From Dasyornis broadbenti (Eukaryota > Chordata > Aves > Passeriformes > Dasyornithidae): a stretch of 64,000 nucleotides of DNA. Shown here piece by piece: positions 1 to 12,880 of this stretch. Below the pieces are notes generated by a model. The model was not told the origin of the DNA. It worked only from the letters and a program-made list of their open reading frames with translations, and made no database searches. Position numbers and translations under genes: made by a program. The stretch is from the NCBI GenBank assembly GCA_013397935.1, contig VZRN01006295.1:398111-462110 (forward strand), read 5' to 3'. Every line of letters starts with the position of its first letter. Position 1 is the first letter of the stretch.

Positions 1-2394
1 GGGAGGGGGGTGAGCGGAGAAACAGTGGCCTTGAAGGGTTATTTTACTTCTCATTTACTCCTCTGACTCTGTTAGTAATAAATTAGATCACTTTGCAACG
101 TAAGTTAGTCCTGTTTTGCCTATTCTAAGTGCGTCTTCTCCCGGGTTTCCTTAACTCACGAGCCCTGGGTGTGGGTGTGTTAATTTGGGGGTACCTGGCA
201 TTTGGCCAGGCTCAAACCATGACAATGATTACATGCATGTAATAGCTTGCAATTCTTACCATCCTGCTTTCTAGCCATCGTTCAAGATACACATTATCTT
301 ATTTCGGGATCAGACAAGGCAACAACCTGAACTCAGGATATGTTTCTTGAGTCTTTTTGTTGCCCTTAAAATCTGAACTACTCTTCCTTTCACATCTTAC
401 AAAGAAACACATGAAATCAGGATTGCTTCTTCCCTCATGAGCATCTTCCAGATTTTCATATGAAAATTCTGATCTCAATCTGTTAATTAGATTTTGCTCA
501 CAAGGAGCAGAGGCCAGTGTTTGTACTTAGTTGATTTCTGATGAGGTTGTACCCTTCACTGCTGAAATGCTTCATTGCCATATAGCAACAGGAAGAGGAC
601 TGAACATGGAAGGTGCATCTCATGGGGTGGGGCGTTGCTTTGTTCCAGAACTATTGTTTAACTATTGTGAATAATGTTGCTGCAGGATGCAGGGAAATCC
701 AGTGATAATACGTGGTGATGTTACTGGATTGCATGACTTTGGATTCATAGAGTAGAGGCAAATAGTGGAAAGCAAATAGTGGAAATTATTATGTACTTTA
801 AACAAAATGATGCTTTACAACTAAACTGTACTTATCCAATTGAATGTGTTTGTACATCTGCATTCTTAGGGTGCTCTTTCAGTCTTCTTTCAGTGAACTA
901 GAAACTTCGAACTCTAGAATTCCAATTACATGGCATATCTTCCACTTTCACATAATTTCTATGGTTCTTTTTCGTTAAAGCCTTTCCATGGTTTCTTTTT
1001 CTGCATCCAGAGCCCACTGAAATATGCCAGTTTCAGAAATAGTTCCTAATGCTTTGTACCATACTAAAATCATTTTCCTACTTATCCCTATGGAGATGAT
1101 GTGAATAGAATAATCAATTTCCTTTGCTTTCCCTTTGGTTCATTGAACATCTTGATCATTGTATGGGAACTGGAAGTGTTCCAATAAATTACTTGGAAGA
1201 AGTTCTATTATTGAATCTCCTGAATAATGCAGAAATCTCAGTTATTAAAATAGTATCCTTAGAGGTGAAAGTTTAAAACCTTACTTTAACTCAAGTGAAC
1301 AAAGGGTTTGAGGCAAGGTCTCTCATAAGGGAATGGACCAACCATTAAGGTGTAGAATATTCTCTGATAAATTCTCTGAGTTTCCTTTTGCACAGGTTGT
1401 AAAAATTATTTCATTATTCATAGAGTCAAAAAGACACAGTAGCCAGCACTTTTGGAAAGTTGAGCTAGCAGATGAAATGTGATTTTCAGTAAAGGAACTG
1501 GAATTAATACTTGAATACTTTCAACATGATAGACAAGAAGGCATCAACAGAAATGATCAAGAACGGATGATCCCTTTGCATATGGAGACTAGTGTCCAGG
1601 GTAATTTTGTGCAAGAGGCTTGTTCTGGCCCTCCATGCTGAGCAATTTTTTACATACATTCGGTGAGTGTATCAATATCATAATGAACTGCATAATCCTA
1701 GCCTCATGCTCAGCATTTTTTTTAGTTTAAAAGTTGTCAACAGTTTTAGCTAGAATTTACAAACAGTTATTTTCTCAGGAGAGAAGGAAAAAGCAACCCC
1801 AAAACCCTTTCTGATACTGTCTGTTTGTGTTCAAAAAGCAAAATGCAGAATTGTATAGGCAAAATGTGGTTAATTCTCCTAAATTACTACATGCCATGAA
1901 AATTGTTAGTATCTCCTTCATATTGCTCGTTTATAATCTTGCTGAGGTTTACTTCCTCAGTGCAATTAGAATGAATGATTTTTTCTCTTGCTGTTCTTCT
2001 AGGAATATGGACCCGACTATAACATGACAGCCTATGTTTGAGCTAAGCTGTCAGTTTAATTTTGCAGATCATCTTTAAGTTGCAGAGAATGCAACAACCA
2101 TGTCAGGCTTTAATTTCCTCCATTCATTAATATTTAATTTTCAGATAATGCTATCAGACATACAGCTAGGTTGCAATGAAATTCAGTATTTCCAATACAG
2201 CTGTAACAGAAATTGAACACTTCCTACTTTACAGTAGGAATAGTATTTATTCACATAGAATGGTCATTTCATTTTCACCAAATATACACATCCATGGAAT
2301 GTGAAAAATACCAATGAGCTAAGCAAGTAAGCTAAACTTAGTTAGTTTGAGTCTCATAGGAGTTAAAAGTTAACTTGAGAATAATTTACTTAAC
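1..2394 (+). other. MARCHF11: MARCHF11 intron, start of window
   Basis: AT-rich, no exon or recognised repeat. Intronic status is inferred from the missing upstream MARCHF11 exons. A perfect 7-bp-arm hairpin is at 2221..2240. Confidence 0.65.
2221..2240. repeat. Perfect inverted repeat, 7-bp arms
   Basis: Arms TTCCTAC and GTAGGAA around a 6-base loop. Confidence 0.85.
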
Positions 2395-3690
2395 CTTCCA
2401 CATTTCTCAGTTCCTCCAGGAGCCCTCCAAGATTGTCTCCTCTGTTCTGTGTTGAGTGTCAGTAGGTATCTGTTCTTGTTTGTTGAAGTCCCCCCCATGA
2501 GAACAAGGGCTAGCAAGCATGAGACTTCTCCCAGCCTTCTACAGAATACTTCATCTGTATCTTCATCCTACATGGGTGGTCTGTAACAAACTTCCACCAG
2601 GATGTCTGCTTTGTTGCCCTTCCGTCTGAATCTTTACCCATAAACACTCAGCTCTATCGACACTGTCACTAAGCTCTAGACAATCATAACACTGCTAACA
2701 TTCAGGGCTACCTTGCTGACTCTCCTTCCTTGCCTATCCCCCTCCGAAGATTTTGCAGCCATCCATTGCACCACCCCTGTTGTGCAGATCATCCCACCAT
2801 GTTTCCATGATGTCACAGTTTTCCTGCTGCCCAACGGCTTCCAGCTCCTCCTGTTTGTTGCCCATGCCAGTGCATTGGTGTAGATGCACTTCAGTTGGGG
2901 TATTGTTTCTGTCACCTTTTGGGGGGGAGAAGCCCTAATTCCTACATAACCATTCTCAGGTGTTTCTCTGCTTTCTAATGTATCGGTAACTTTTGTGCCT
3001 TTGCTGCCACATGGATCTTCATTCCTGCCTCCACTGAGATGGCAGAGCAAAGGACCTTGGTAGAACACTGTCCCTCAAACACTGGTGTGCTGCCCCCAGG
3101 CTGATCTCTAGTGAGCGTGGTTTTATCAAGTTTAGTTTAAAGCTCTTTCAGTGAGCCCTGAAAACTCTGATGCAAAGTTCCTTTACCTGCTTTGTGACAG
3201 ATGCACCCTGTCTGTCACCAGCAGGCTCACTGTCATGTAAATTAACTCATGATTAAGAAACCCAAAATTCTGCAGGGAGGAAGTTGCAGAGAAGATTTGC
3301 CTGCTATGCTGGGCAGGAACTTGTCACCATTTCCCCTGTCATTTAGGTCACTGCATTCTGTTGGACAGAAGATAGGGAATCATGCATTCTGTCTGCCCTT
3401 TTGGGCCTGTCCCAGTGAAGGCAGTTTAGCTCTCTCTTGACTCCGATATTCCTCAACCTACTTGCCTGCTCCTGGAGCTGTCACTAAGCAGAAGAGCTCC
3501 TGTGTCTGGGCAAACCTCCCACAGGGATGCTCACTGCTGCTGGCCCCTACTGGCACAAGAGCAGGGCACGCTCTTCAGCCTGGCACCAGGGTGTCAGCGT
3601 ATTCCCACTGAAGCTCTGCCTGGGCAGCTGCCTCAGCTGGTCACAAAGTCCTGCAGTCTTGCTTAATTCCTTTCATTTCTTGGCCATCAG
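2395..3690 (-). mobile_element. CR1 LINE fragment: ORF1 / ORF2 endonuclease region
   Basis: Read on the - strand, 3068..2676 encodes a decayed ORF including QLKCIYTNA and EGDRQGRR, matching the start of the CR1 ORF2 apurinic-type endonuclease; further - strand sequence to about 2400 continues the domain, including the region that codes the YRPP and GDFN blocks in intact copies. The part from about 3100 to 3690 matches the preceding CR1 ORF1 region (the segment with the TTTAAAGCTC and ACCCAAAATTCTG landmarks on the + strand). Many indels and stops; not mobile. The 3' half of the element, including reverse transcriptase, is absent. Confidence 0.82.
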
Positions 3691-4325
3691 CAAAAAATAA
3701 ATACTGATAATTTCTCAGATAAAGAGTAATATAAGACTAGTGTAGTTGGTATCACAGCTCTGCTTGTGGTCTCATATCCCAGTTCTAGCGTCATTTAAAA
3801 AATAATTAAAGGTTAAACTGTTCTGCTTAGTAAATAGTAAGATTTTGAAAGGTGAATGTAATAGGATGTGAAGATTTTGTACATTGACTAGGATGTCCAG
3901 GCTTCTGGGGAGCCAGAAATCCATGATGTACCCACTATAGGTGTAGATGTTCAATCAGTTGTGTACATGCAGTAAGCCAACACTTCCAGGAACTGTCAAC
4001 TAAATTGCTTGTGTGGTGCACAGATGGACAGGATCTGAACATTAAATGTTATGTTTTCAGAATGTCCTGAGTAAAATACTGGTGCAGCATTCCAAGCTGA
4101 CTGAGAAATTACATACAAACCATAACATACAGCCCAAACTACCTGTATTGATGAGGTCTCTGCCAGATGAAAAGATAATAGGCGTCATGACTCGAGGCAC
4201 TCTATGTGTTGATCATGTATCAAAATAGGCAGCCATTAATGGTGTGTTGCAATTTTTGTTTTGATTCTTTTAAGAAAAGGTTGTAAAACTAGAAGCCTAT
4301 AGCTAAAAATGGCATTTCAAATGTA

Positions 4326-4348
4326 TGTGTGTGTGTGTGTGTGTGTGT
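4326..4348 (+). repeat. (TG)n microsatellite
   Basis: About eleven uninterrupted TG units in the MARCHF11 intron. Confidence 0.95.
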
Positions 4349-7300
4349 ACTCAAAACCATGCGTTTTCTGTCCAGGCTGCTCAATAAGTTAACAATGTCA
4401 TTGCATACTGAATCATGTAGTCTACGTGTACTTACTACAAAACATATTAGAAACTCTAATTATCTAATCACTTAGACTCCTAACGAGATAAAGTAAGGAA
4501 CAGCCATTTCAAAAATAATTTGTTGGACCTAAATAATTTTGTTCTTTTGCCTTCTGTATGAGTTTTATTCATAGGTACACAGATTACAAATCCTGTAATG
4601 CATGACAGTAGGAAAGAATTTTTTCTTATAAGAGTTGAATCTAGCAATTAGAGCAATCTAACAAAAGGTTTTTGAAGTCATGTATTTGGTATGTCTTCAG
4701 GTTAATCGTGTTATGTTACAATAGGTCACAATCAGGTATTATTGCTACTGTTATGGAAAATAGTCATTCCAGAATGAGTGAAGGGAATGAGAGGTTTCAG
4801 TCAGCAGTGCCCATGGCAAGCTGTGTTTCTGAGAGAACAGTGGGGTAACGCCATAACAGCTCTTTGGCTTAAGGAATTTTGGATTATAAATTGGTACAGT
4901 TGAAGCTGGTATACATTTGGGTAGCCATAAGGAAATTTCATGTGTTCTTTATTGAGGATGTAGGAAAACCTTTAGTTTCTTTGCAGACATTTTTAATGTA
5001 TTGTCTTCTAGGTACAAGCACAGTCTCAGTACTTTCTAGATCACTTTTCTGCCATGTATTATACAATAATCAATGGGCTTTTGCAAGGCATTATTAAAAC
5101 AAAGCCAAGTTTATATTGATTTATCTCAAAGATGTCAGACCTTTGAATATTTTTCACCTTTATGTTAGTAAGGACATGCACATAACTGTATTAACTTTAT
5201 TATTTAACAATTAATCCATCAAAACAATGTTTCCTTCAACTTCTGAAAGTCTCAACCTCAAAACCAAGGAATTATGCAATATTTTTGTTTGACAGAACCC
5301 TTAGAAGAAAAGAGGAGCAATGTTTCTGGGGTCAGAATGTGAACTCTGGTGTACCATTAATGTACTAGACTCCCAAATGATTTATCAGAGGAAGACCAGT
5401 GGTAAATAAAAGTTTAAAAGAACCAAACATAATGAAGTATCAGTAGAAGTAAAAGTCTAGAAAATTTTCAAGGGCAGGCAGTATTGCATAAAAATAACAA
5501 GCGTTAATTATATTTTGTTTAAAATACCATTTTCAAAGGAAGATTTTGCCATCAATGTGTATTAAAATAAAATGCATTATTTTCACAAGCATCTGAGGTA
5601 GCATGGTACATCATAACACTACAGAAATGATAGGAAGCAATATGTAATGGGAACTTATTTCATAGAAATTTAAATGAGGTTTTCTTAATGATTATGTCTG
5701 AAAACCTACAGTATTATTATAGTTATCTACATACAAAATGTTTCACATTTTCTTTCCATTTCTAGTTTTAGAGCAAAAATAGCAATCTTTCCCATAATAT
5801 TTATTTTTTAGGGTCATGTGCTTTACAGAAGCTGACACTAAAATCCTGTCTAGATCTTTTCTAACTTGGGAAAATACTTAGCTAAAATAACTGTTATTGT
5901 TTACAGAATGTATAGTCAGCAATCAGCAAAAACAAAATAGAAAATCATAATATTATTTATAATCATGAGCAATTAAGATTTTTGAGGCAAGTTATATGAA
6001 GAAAATGAGAAAAACATTAGTGGAAATAATGGATTTAAATCATGACACACCAATAATGTGATCGTCCAATTTACAATGTTAAATAATTCGGTCTGTTATA
6101 TTCTAAGTGCAATTTCTCAACATTAACTATCACTGAATTATTTTTACCATATTTTTTTTGTGACCTCTATTGTAAGCCATTAATTTGACTTTAAAAGGTG
6201 AAGTGATTATAACAACATAACAGTGAATACAATAAGGAAAATGATGGTGAGAAATCAAAGAGAGATTAACTGAGTTTTGATGCTATAAAAAGAATCTTAC
6301 TCTTAGAAAGAATTTTCTGTTTCTGGGTGTCTGTCATTTGTATTCTCACATGTGAGTGAGACTTGCTGTGAGTGAGACTTCAGGCAGAAGCAAACAGTGT
6401 GACCACAACTCCAGTTCCTCTTCACAAGCCTTATTATGAAATGCAAAGCAACCAAACAATACAGTCAGTCCTGTGCAGTTCATCTCATTGTCTAATGGGT
6501 GATGCTGGCCATGTCTAAGAAATGGACTGAACCTTATAAACTTATCCATATTTGAACAACATTGTAACTACAGAAAACCGCCTTCATCATGTGAAAGATA
6601 CACCTGTCTCAGCAACATCTGCTCACTTTTTTATAAGTTGTACCCAAATTCAGTAAATTTATGGGAAAAAAAAAATCAAGTCTCTCATTTCCTAAGAGGC
6701 AATCTCAGACTGTTACAAATCAAAACTGATTGGAGAGGGGCAAGGAGGAGGAAATTTCAGCTGAGGTAAGTTAACCATCAGGAACATCTACAGTCTTCTT
6801 GCCATTAGCACTGAGGACCAACACAGACAGAAGATGAGGTCACCAGGCTCATCACATGTTAGAGCTGAACACCAATCCAATCCCACCCCATCACTCCTAG
6901 GGTGTTGGATTCTTACAGCAGACTGCCAACCAGAAGGAGGCAAGTTAGCAGTTTCACATAAAATTTTCTAGGCCACTCAAATATCTTCTGTCTTACACAC
7001 ACAGTGCTTCCTCATCCATCTATTATGGAATATCATCAATTGGTTAAATTTGCAGATTACACTAATTGGGAGGAAAATTTCCTAATTTTTTTTAATTTCT
7101 TGGTAATTGCTGACCTTCATACTGAAAAAGGTGGAACACTAAACTTTCTCTTGTAGAAGAAACACAGTGAATACCACAAAGGTTAAAGTAGTTGGGTAAT
7201 AGAAGAAAATATCAAACCCTATTTTGGGTTTTTGGGTTTTTTTATTTTGATGAGGTTTTTGGTTTGTTGGGTTCAGAGTTTTTGAACTGTTCTTTGATTT

Positions 7301-7790
7301 TTAAAGACAGAAGAGTTAGGATCTACAACTTTTGGAATGTTTGTGCTTTTTCTCAGTAATTGTAGTCATTTGATAGCATGCTAATATGATGAATCTTTGG
7401 AATCACTGACTTTATTGAGGTTGAGAGATTCAATTGCTTGAATTCTTGACAGACAATTATCTGATCAGGAGAAGAGCAAAATAACAAGAATATATTCTTT
7501 AGAATAGGCTAGGAAGAGGTGAGGATCGTATCTGTGTTTCGTAGAACTTTTCAAGGTCAAGTTTTTCTAGAAATAAAGACTTGGGAAAACCCAACAAAAA
7601 GCCCTCATGAAATGGGAAAAGGTGGTAGGAGTGGTTGACTCTGAGGAAGAGATTGGTTTTCAGACAACACCAGAATAGGGGATAAGCTGTGTATCTAGAC
7701 TGAATGTTACATTACTTATCCCAAAAGTTTAGATTGCTTTTCCTTTTGTTCACTACTGTCTTTGCGGAATAACTATGAGCAATCCAAGTT

Positions 7791-7825
7791 AAAAAAAAAA
7801 AAAAAAAAGAAAGAAAGAAAAGAAA
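7791..7825 (+). repeat. A18 run followed by GAAA units
   Basis: Homopolymer A from 7791 to 7808, then short GAAAGAAA units. Could be a retroposon tail, but no body was recognised upstream. Confidence 0.9.
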
Positions 7826-8579
7826 ATCATCTTAAACTGAAGTGAGTTTAGGAACTTTTGCCTTGCTTAAATTGCACTGTGACAGATCTGCTGTTTATTT
7901 CAGTTATATAAAAGTCTTTTCAATTTATTGCTAGCTTCTTCTATGAATTTGACAGTGTAATATTTTGTGACAGTTAAAGCTTTATTTTATGTAAATGGAC
8001 TTTGATTTTAGGCATTCCAAAGAAGTGTGATACAGGTCTGTCTCATACTGATAAAGAAGATAGACATACATAACCAATAGCATTTTTTACAGTTTTCTGC
8101 CAAGTTACACTATGTAACTTCAGCTGAGAAATGAAAAATAATTTTGTAGAATATTACCCTACGGAGTCTAAAGAGAGTTCAATGAATTTCAGTCCTGAAC
8201 TTCCAGTCCTGTATACAAGTAATATCTGAGTCATGAAAAGCTCACACCATTCTGTCATGCCATCACTTGTTAATGACCTTCTTTAACCTTATAAAAAGCC
8301 TTAACAAAGGAAATGAGTATCCATAGTTGTTCTACCATAAAAAAGGTAGTATTTAGTATGAATAGCCCCATTCCAAACCCTTAAGTTCCATGAAAAAGCT
8401 AGTATGTGTTTAATGAATTCATTATAAAAGGACAGTATTTCAAGATAGACAATTTACAAATTGTTATACATCTATTTTTTTGTATTATTCTATTCAGAAG
8501 GTTGCAAGAAGAGAAGGAATGCAGCACCACATGTGCAAATTAGGCTGCAGTAGAAAAGTTAATGGAAAAAGCTGAAAGA

Positions 8580-8916
8580 GAAGAAAGGGACAGAGGACCT
8601 CATTGCTCACCAAGGCTCTTCACAGTGGTACTTGATGGGAGGAAGAGAGTGTAAGTGAGACAAAAGAGGATCAGACTGAATATAAGAAAAAATGTTGAAG
8701 AAAAACTATTTTCAACCTAAGTAGTCAAGAAATGGAGCAGGTTGCACAGAGAGGCTGAACTTACTCCATACTTGGAAGTTTTCAAGGTGTTACTGAACAA
8801 ACCCCTGAGCGACCTGGTCTGATCTCATCACTGATCATGTTTTGAGAAAGAAGGTGAACTAGAGGGCTCCCACAGCCCCTTGCAACCTGAATTATTATTT
8901 TATCCTATGATTATAC
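8580..8916 (+). mobile_element. CR1 LINE 3' end, 5'-truncated
   Basis: The + strand carries the CR1 3' landmarks in order: CAGGTTGCACAGAGAGGCTG, a TGGAAGTTTTCAAGG block, CCCTGAGCGACCTGGTCTGA, GAACTAGAGGGCTCCC, and a terminal CAACCTGAATTATT followed by CCTATGATTATA, a worn 8-bp tail repeat. Truncated copies of this kind are standard for bird CR1. Confidence 0.85.
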
Positions 8917-10027
8917 GGTGCTGGGTACCCAACAGCTGTAAAAAAGAGAAGGCTTTAGTAAAGTAATAGGAAAAAGGAAAAATCATTGCCAGATAGGAAG
9001 AGATGTAAGAAAGCCCTTATTGCAATGGCTTTTTCTACTGGTTCCCTATCGCAACATTAGAAGGAGGCAGGTACATGCAAAATTAGGAACAGGGAAGATG
9101 GCTGTCTACAAAGTCTTCACATCAGCCCTGGAATGAGTGATGGGGCTCGAGTGGAGAGTCTAACAAGGTAATCTAGATAATTATGGCCAAGAAAAGCCAT
9201 ATATTTCAAGGATAATCTAGAATGTTTTTTTCCTTATGCTGTATTTTGCTTTTGTGCCTCTTGCAATAGAATCTTATCCTGACAGAAGTCAGTACACGCA
9301 CTCTCTTATATTTAAATCATGTCACACCATAAATAGGAGTCACCTCACATACAGAAGATACAGCCTTCTCTGGAAAGATGGACATAATTGGGATGCACTG
9401 AAAAGAAATGTTTGTGCTATCTATATTCAGGGCTCCTCCTGAGTTTTCCTGTTGCTTCCACACTAGGTTGCAGGTGTCTTTTTGTGCTGTTAACACTGGT
9501 TTATGCAGAGAAAAACAACATTCTTGGTATATCTGGAATTTCTTTGATGAAAAGCCTGAAGGTGGAAAATGGCTTCACACTTCAGGAGGGAGGGATGGAA
9601 AGGAAACCTGTCACACTGACATAGCACATATTTGAAAAAGTTGTCTTCCTTTTATTTTTTTCCCTATATTTCCCTCCTTCTTTATTCTGTTCATTGCCCT
9701 CCAAAACTGAAAGACTGAGTTCCATTCCTAAGACTTCCTATATATTCAAAGCAGAAATAAAACTACTAGCTCTTTGGAAGTTCACAGAGAGATGGTATTG
9801 ATAGTTGACATTGGAGGAGTTGGGGAAGCAACTACTAGCTTCACTTTAACTAAAAGTGAAATAGGAAAAATGGTATATAAAATGTCAGTATCAAGGAAAT
9901 CAGTAAATATCTATGAAGATATGTATAAATATTAAAATAACTTCTGATTTCAGGAAAAAAAGTGGAGTTGAATGTGCAACCATGGACAATAACATTTTTA
10001 TCTTATACAACTTTGTTTCTCTTTTAG
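8917..10027 (+). other. MARCHF11: MARCHF11 intron preceding the 10028 exon
   Basis: Nothing recognised apart from the TTTTAG acceptor at its end. Overlapping short frames near 9236..9635 show no family similarity. Confidence 0.65.
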
Positions 10028-10220
10028 TGGCAAAGCATTACTATAACACTGGTTGAGAAAGTGCAGATGGTTGCTGTAATCCTAGGATCTCTGTTCTTAG
10101 TAGCAAGTGTGACTTGGCTTCTATGGTCAGCCTTCAGCCCTTATGCAGTATGGCAAAGAAAGGACATCCTTTTTCAAATCTGCTATGGAATGTATGGTTT
10201 TATGGATCTAGTATGCATAG
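10028..10220 (+). CDS. MARCHF11: MARCHF11 internal exon: transmembrane hairpin of RING-CH E3 ligase
   Basis: The exon follows an acceptor (TTTTAG at 10022..10027), starts in phase 0 with TGG (WQSITITLVEKVQ...) and ends on the first base of a Gly codon before a GTAAGC donor. It encodes 64 residues plus one base. Two hydrophobic stretches are visible: VAVILGSLFLVASVTWLLW and, after the WQRKD loop, ILFQICYGMYGFMDLVCIG. These are the two membrane spans of the MARCH4/9/11 group of ubiquitin ligases, which sit in Golgi/endosomal membranes and ubiquitinate membrane cargo. The preceding RING-CH exon was not found in 1..10027 and is presumed upstream of the window. MARCHF11 rather than MARCHF4/9 is chosen from the downstream C-terminus and the FBXL7 neighbour. 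The reading frame stays open into the intron to 10513 (separate entry). Confidence 0.93.
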
Positions 10221-10513
10221 GTAAGCGCAAAATCTTTAAACAGCACAGACTGTGGTTTAAGACTGTGACTATTTCTATTTTTTTTAATTGGTCACTCCAG
10301 TTCTTTGCAGATTTATTCTCAGCTGATACCTTTGGCAAGTGCTGCTTTTTAGAGTGTTGCAAATACTGCAGAGAGAAAAGAATCAAAGACGCTTTACTCT
10401 CAGATTCATCAGTGTCTTCCCAAAATCTTAGTGGTGAGAACAGGCCCAGTTTAAATTTCTTTATAAAACAGATGACTAGCAAAATTCAGGAAGTTAAACA
10501 GATGAAAATATGA
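10221..10513 (+). other. In-frame readthrough ORF extending the MARCHF11 exon into its intron
   Basis: Past the GTAAGC donor the MARCHF11 frame remains open for 97 codons to TGA at 10511..10513. The predicted tail starts KRKIFKQHRLWFK and includes a cysteine cluster (KCCFLECCKYC) and a polar end (KIQEVKQMKI). An ATTAAA hexamer follows at 10522..10527. This may be chance, but it is the arrangement expected of an intronic polyadenylation isoform. There is no evidence of conservation or expression from this sequence alone. Confidence 0.3.
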
Positions 10514-12859
10514 AAGACAATATTAAAATAACTAGTAAAATTACACATTGTCAAATGGTCTTCTGATGCCAGTTTGAATTAGATTGTAACATCATGAAGT
10601 GCAGAAGAAGCCCTTGAAGATGTCATCAAACTGCACACCCAAAATTAGGTTGCACAGATTTATATAGGTCACTGTGCTAGAAATGGAGGAGAACAGAGAA
10701 GTCAGGCATGAGTTCTTTGCACATCATAAACAGTTATGAAACACTCACATAGTGCTAACTGTAGTAACTTGCTTTACTATTAAAAAGTCCCAAGTTGTTT
10801 AGCTGAAATCTTGAAAACAGGTATACATTTTACTGCAACACTGTATTGATCACTTTTGAAATTTCTCAAAGTACATTGGAATCAGGTATATTTAAATAGA
10901 AATCCCTTTAGTATTTGGTAAAACAATCTTGATTTGATTGTTAGAATACTAATGATTATTTGCAGAGAAAATTTACATTAAATATTACATAATTACATAA
11001 TTTAAATAATTAAATTTACATAATTAGTAATATTAATTTACATTAAACCACATTCATGGAATTTCAATTGCAAGAAAATCCAGACGTCAAACGCCATCTG
11101 ATGTTTGCATTGACATTTCTGAGAGATAAATGTTATCTGAATCTTATAAATGGAATTTAGAAGGACAGTGCTGAATTCTGCTCAGTAAAGAACAAAGAAA
11201 CAGAGTGATTCCTAATATCAAGGCTTTTGCTTCGACTGTAAAGCCACATCATCTTTTATTGAAACCATCCCATTACTGTAAAAGTATTTATATTTCAGCT
11301 ACATCAGCAGTTCTGTTCATTTTGTAATTTTTGTTAGACAAGCCTGCTCTGGAATATTTTGTAACACAGACTTTCTTCTGTGAACCCAAATCTCAGACAG
11401 AAAAGTGAGCAGAATCTCATACTTTGGACAAGTGCTCAGCTTTTAAATGAATAAAAGTGCTAAGCTACATATCTTCTTAGATGCTGATTTCTGAATATCA
11501 CCTCTTCCAGCTTAACACTCGATATTGAGGGCTTTGCTTTCATTTAAAAAAACCCACTCAAATGTGCTTCAGGCATTCCAAACATTTCATTTATATGGAA
11601 TTCTGGTTTGTTTGGGTTTTTTTCTTCCCCCAGTAAAAAAATTACTTTGGTATGCATCTAGTTGAAATAACCAGTTACTTCAAATTATTTTCATTTTTCC
11701 CTTTTGTTTTACTGTTAAAACACCTAAAGCAGATTAAACTCAACATCAGTCAAGAACATCTGTGGGTGATCAGCAATATTACTGTATTTATCCATAGAAG
11801 TAGACATTTGGAAGGTGACCTTCCATAGATTGGTACATGCAATTCTGAAGCTGCATTTCAAGCCAGCCAGGCTCAAGCCACCACTGAAGTGGAAGCTGCT
11901 GAAATAACATGTACCTCACATGGAGCTTCTGGCTCAACTACACCCTGCAGGAGCAAAGCAAACATGCAGCTGTCTTCCCCACAAGATAAACTGACCTGCC
12001 TGTCATTTAATAAATGCATATTTTATAGTCCTATCATAAATAATACAAGGAAATTTTAATGTAAAACTGACTACAATTAAACTTACTTGGACACTGTTTT
12101 GTAGTTAGAAAGTCCACTACAGATACGACTTAACAGTTTACTAGACTGGATCTGGAAATTTGAAAACCTCTATAAAGGAGGTTTGGCAATTGAGGAATTT
12201 TAATAATCCAGATTCATTCAGATCCACTTGTTCTGCATATAATTTCAAGCAATTTGCATTCCGTAAGCTTGTAAGGTCAGGAGTTCATGTAGCTCTCAAA
12301 AATATTCATTAATATAGTCAACCTTATTCAATTTTATCTTCTTCTTTCATGATAAAGTAAGGGGGTTTAGATTGATAGTTTTAATTTAAAACTTTCAAAT
12401 AAAATTCTCTAATAGATGTGTGTAATTATTACTTACAAATTATTTTAAAAACCCCAAACACTTTCCATTATGCTGATGACTTCCCAAGGCATTAACTTAT
12501 GATTTTACCATTATTATGTATAATCTTTTATATCATAAAACTTCTAATGCTTACAACCAGCTACAATTTTCACTTAGTATCTCCTCTCCTTTCATTTGTG
12601 TTTAGTCATCCATAGCATTCTCTTAGTTTTCAACAGGATTTACAGTGAGTGAATACCTCTATTCCCACTGTAATCTCTCTTTATTTCAATGAAAAACCTA
12701 TACAGACATACAGGTTTTCCTGTGCACTGCATATTTCAAGGTAATGCTTGAAATACTGGTGGTATGACCAAAATTTATTCCACCTGCCTTCAGTTATGCC
12801 TCCCTACACCTTTGCAGAAACAATACAAATATTTTTGGTCATTTGTCAAGTGTAAATAT

Positions 12860-12880
12860 CTTCACACAAAAAGTGTGAAG
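12860..12880. repeat. Perfect inverted repeat, 8-bp arms
   Basis: Arms CTTCACAC and GTGTGAAG around AAAAA. Confidence 0.9.

Larger units (their letters stand above)
3691..8579 (+). other. MARCHF11: MARCHF11 intron, middle part
   Basis: AT-rich. No exon, RNA gene or transposon recognised. Contains the (TG)n at 4326 and the A18 run at 7791. Confidence 0.65.

Noticed and set aside
2676..3068. 130-codon - strand frame as a host gene
   Set aside because: It matches the CR1 endonuclease start with frame damage, so it is part of the LINE.
1..10027. RING-CH exon of MARCHF11
   Set aside because: I searched by eye for the cysteine/histidine pattern and the conserved SWTCELC-type coding block and did not find it; it is presumed upstream of the window. 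A TBLASTN would settle this.
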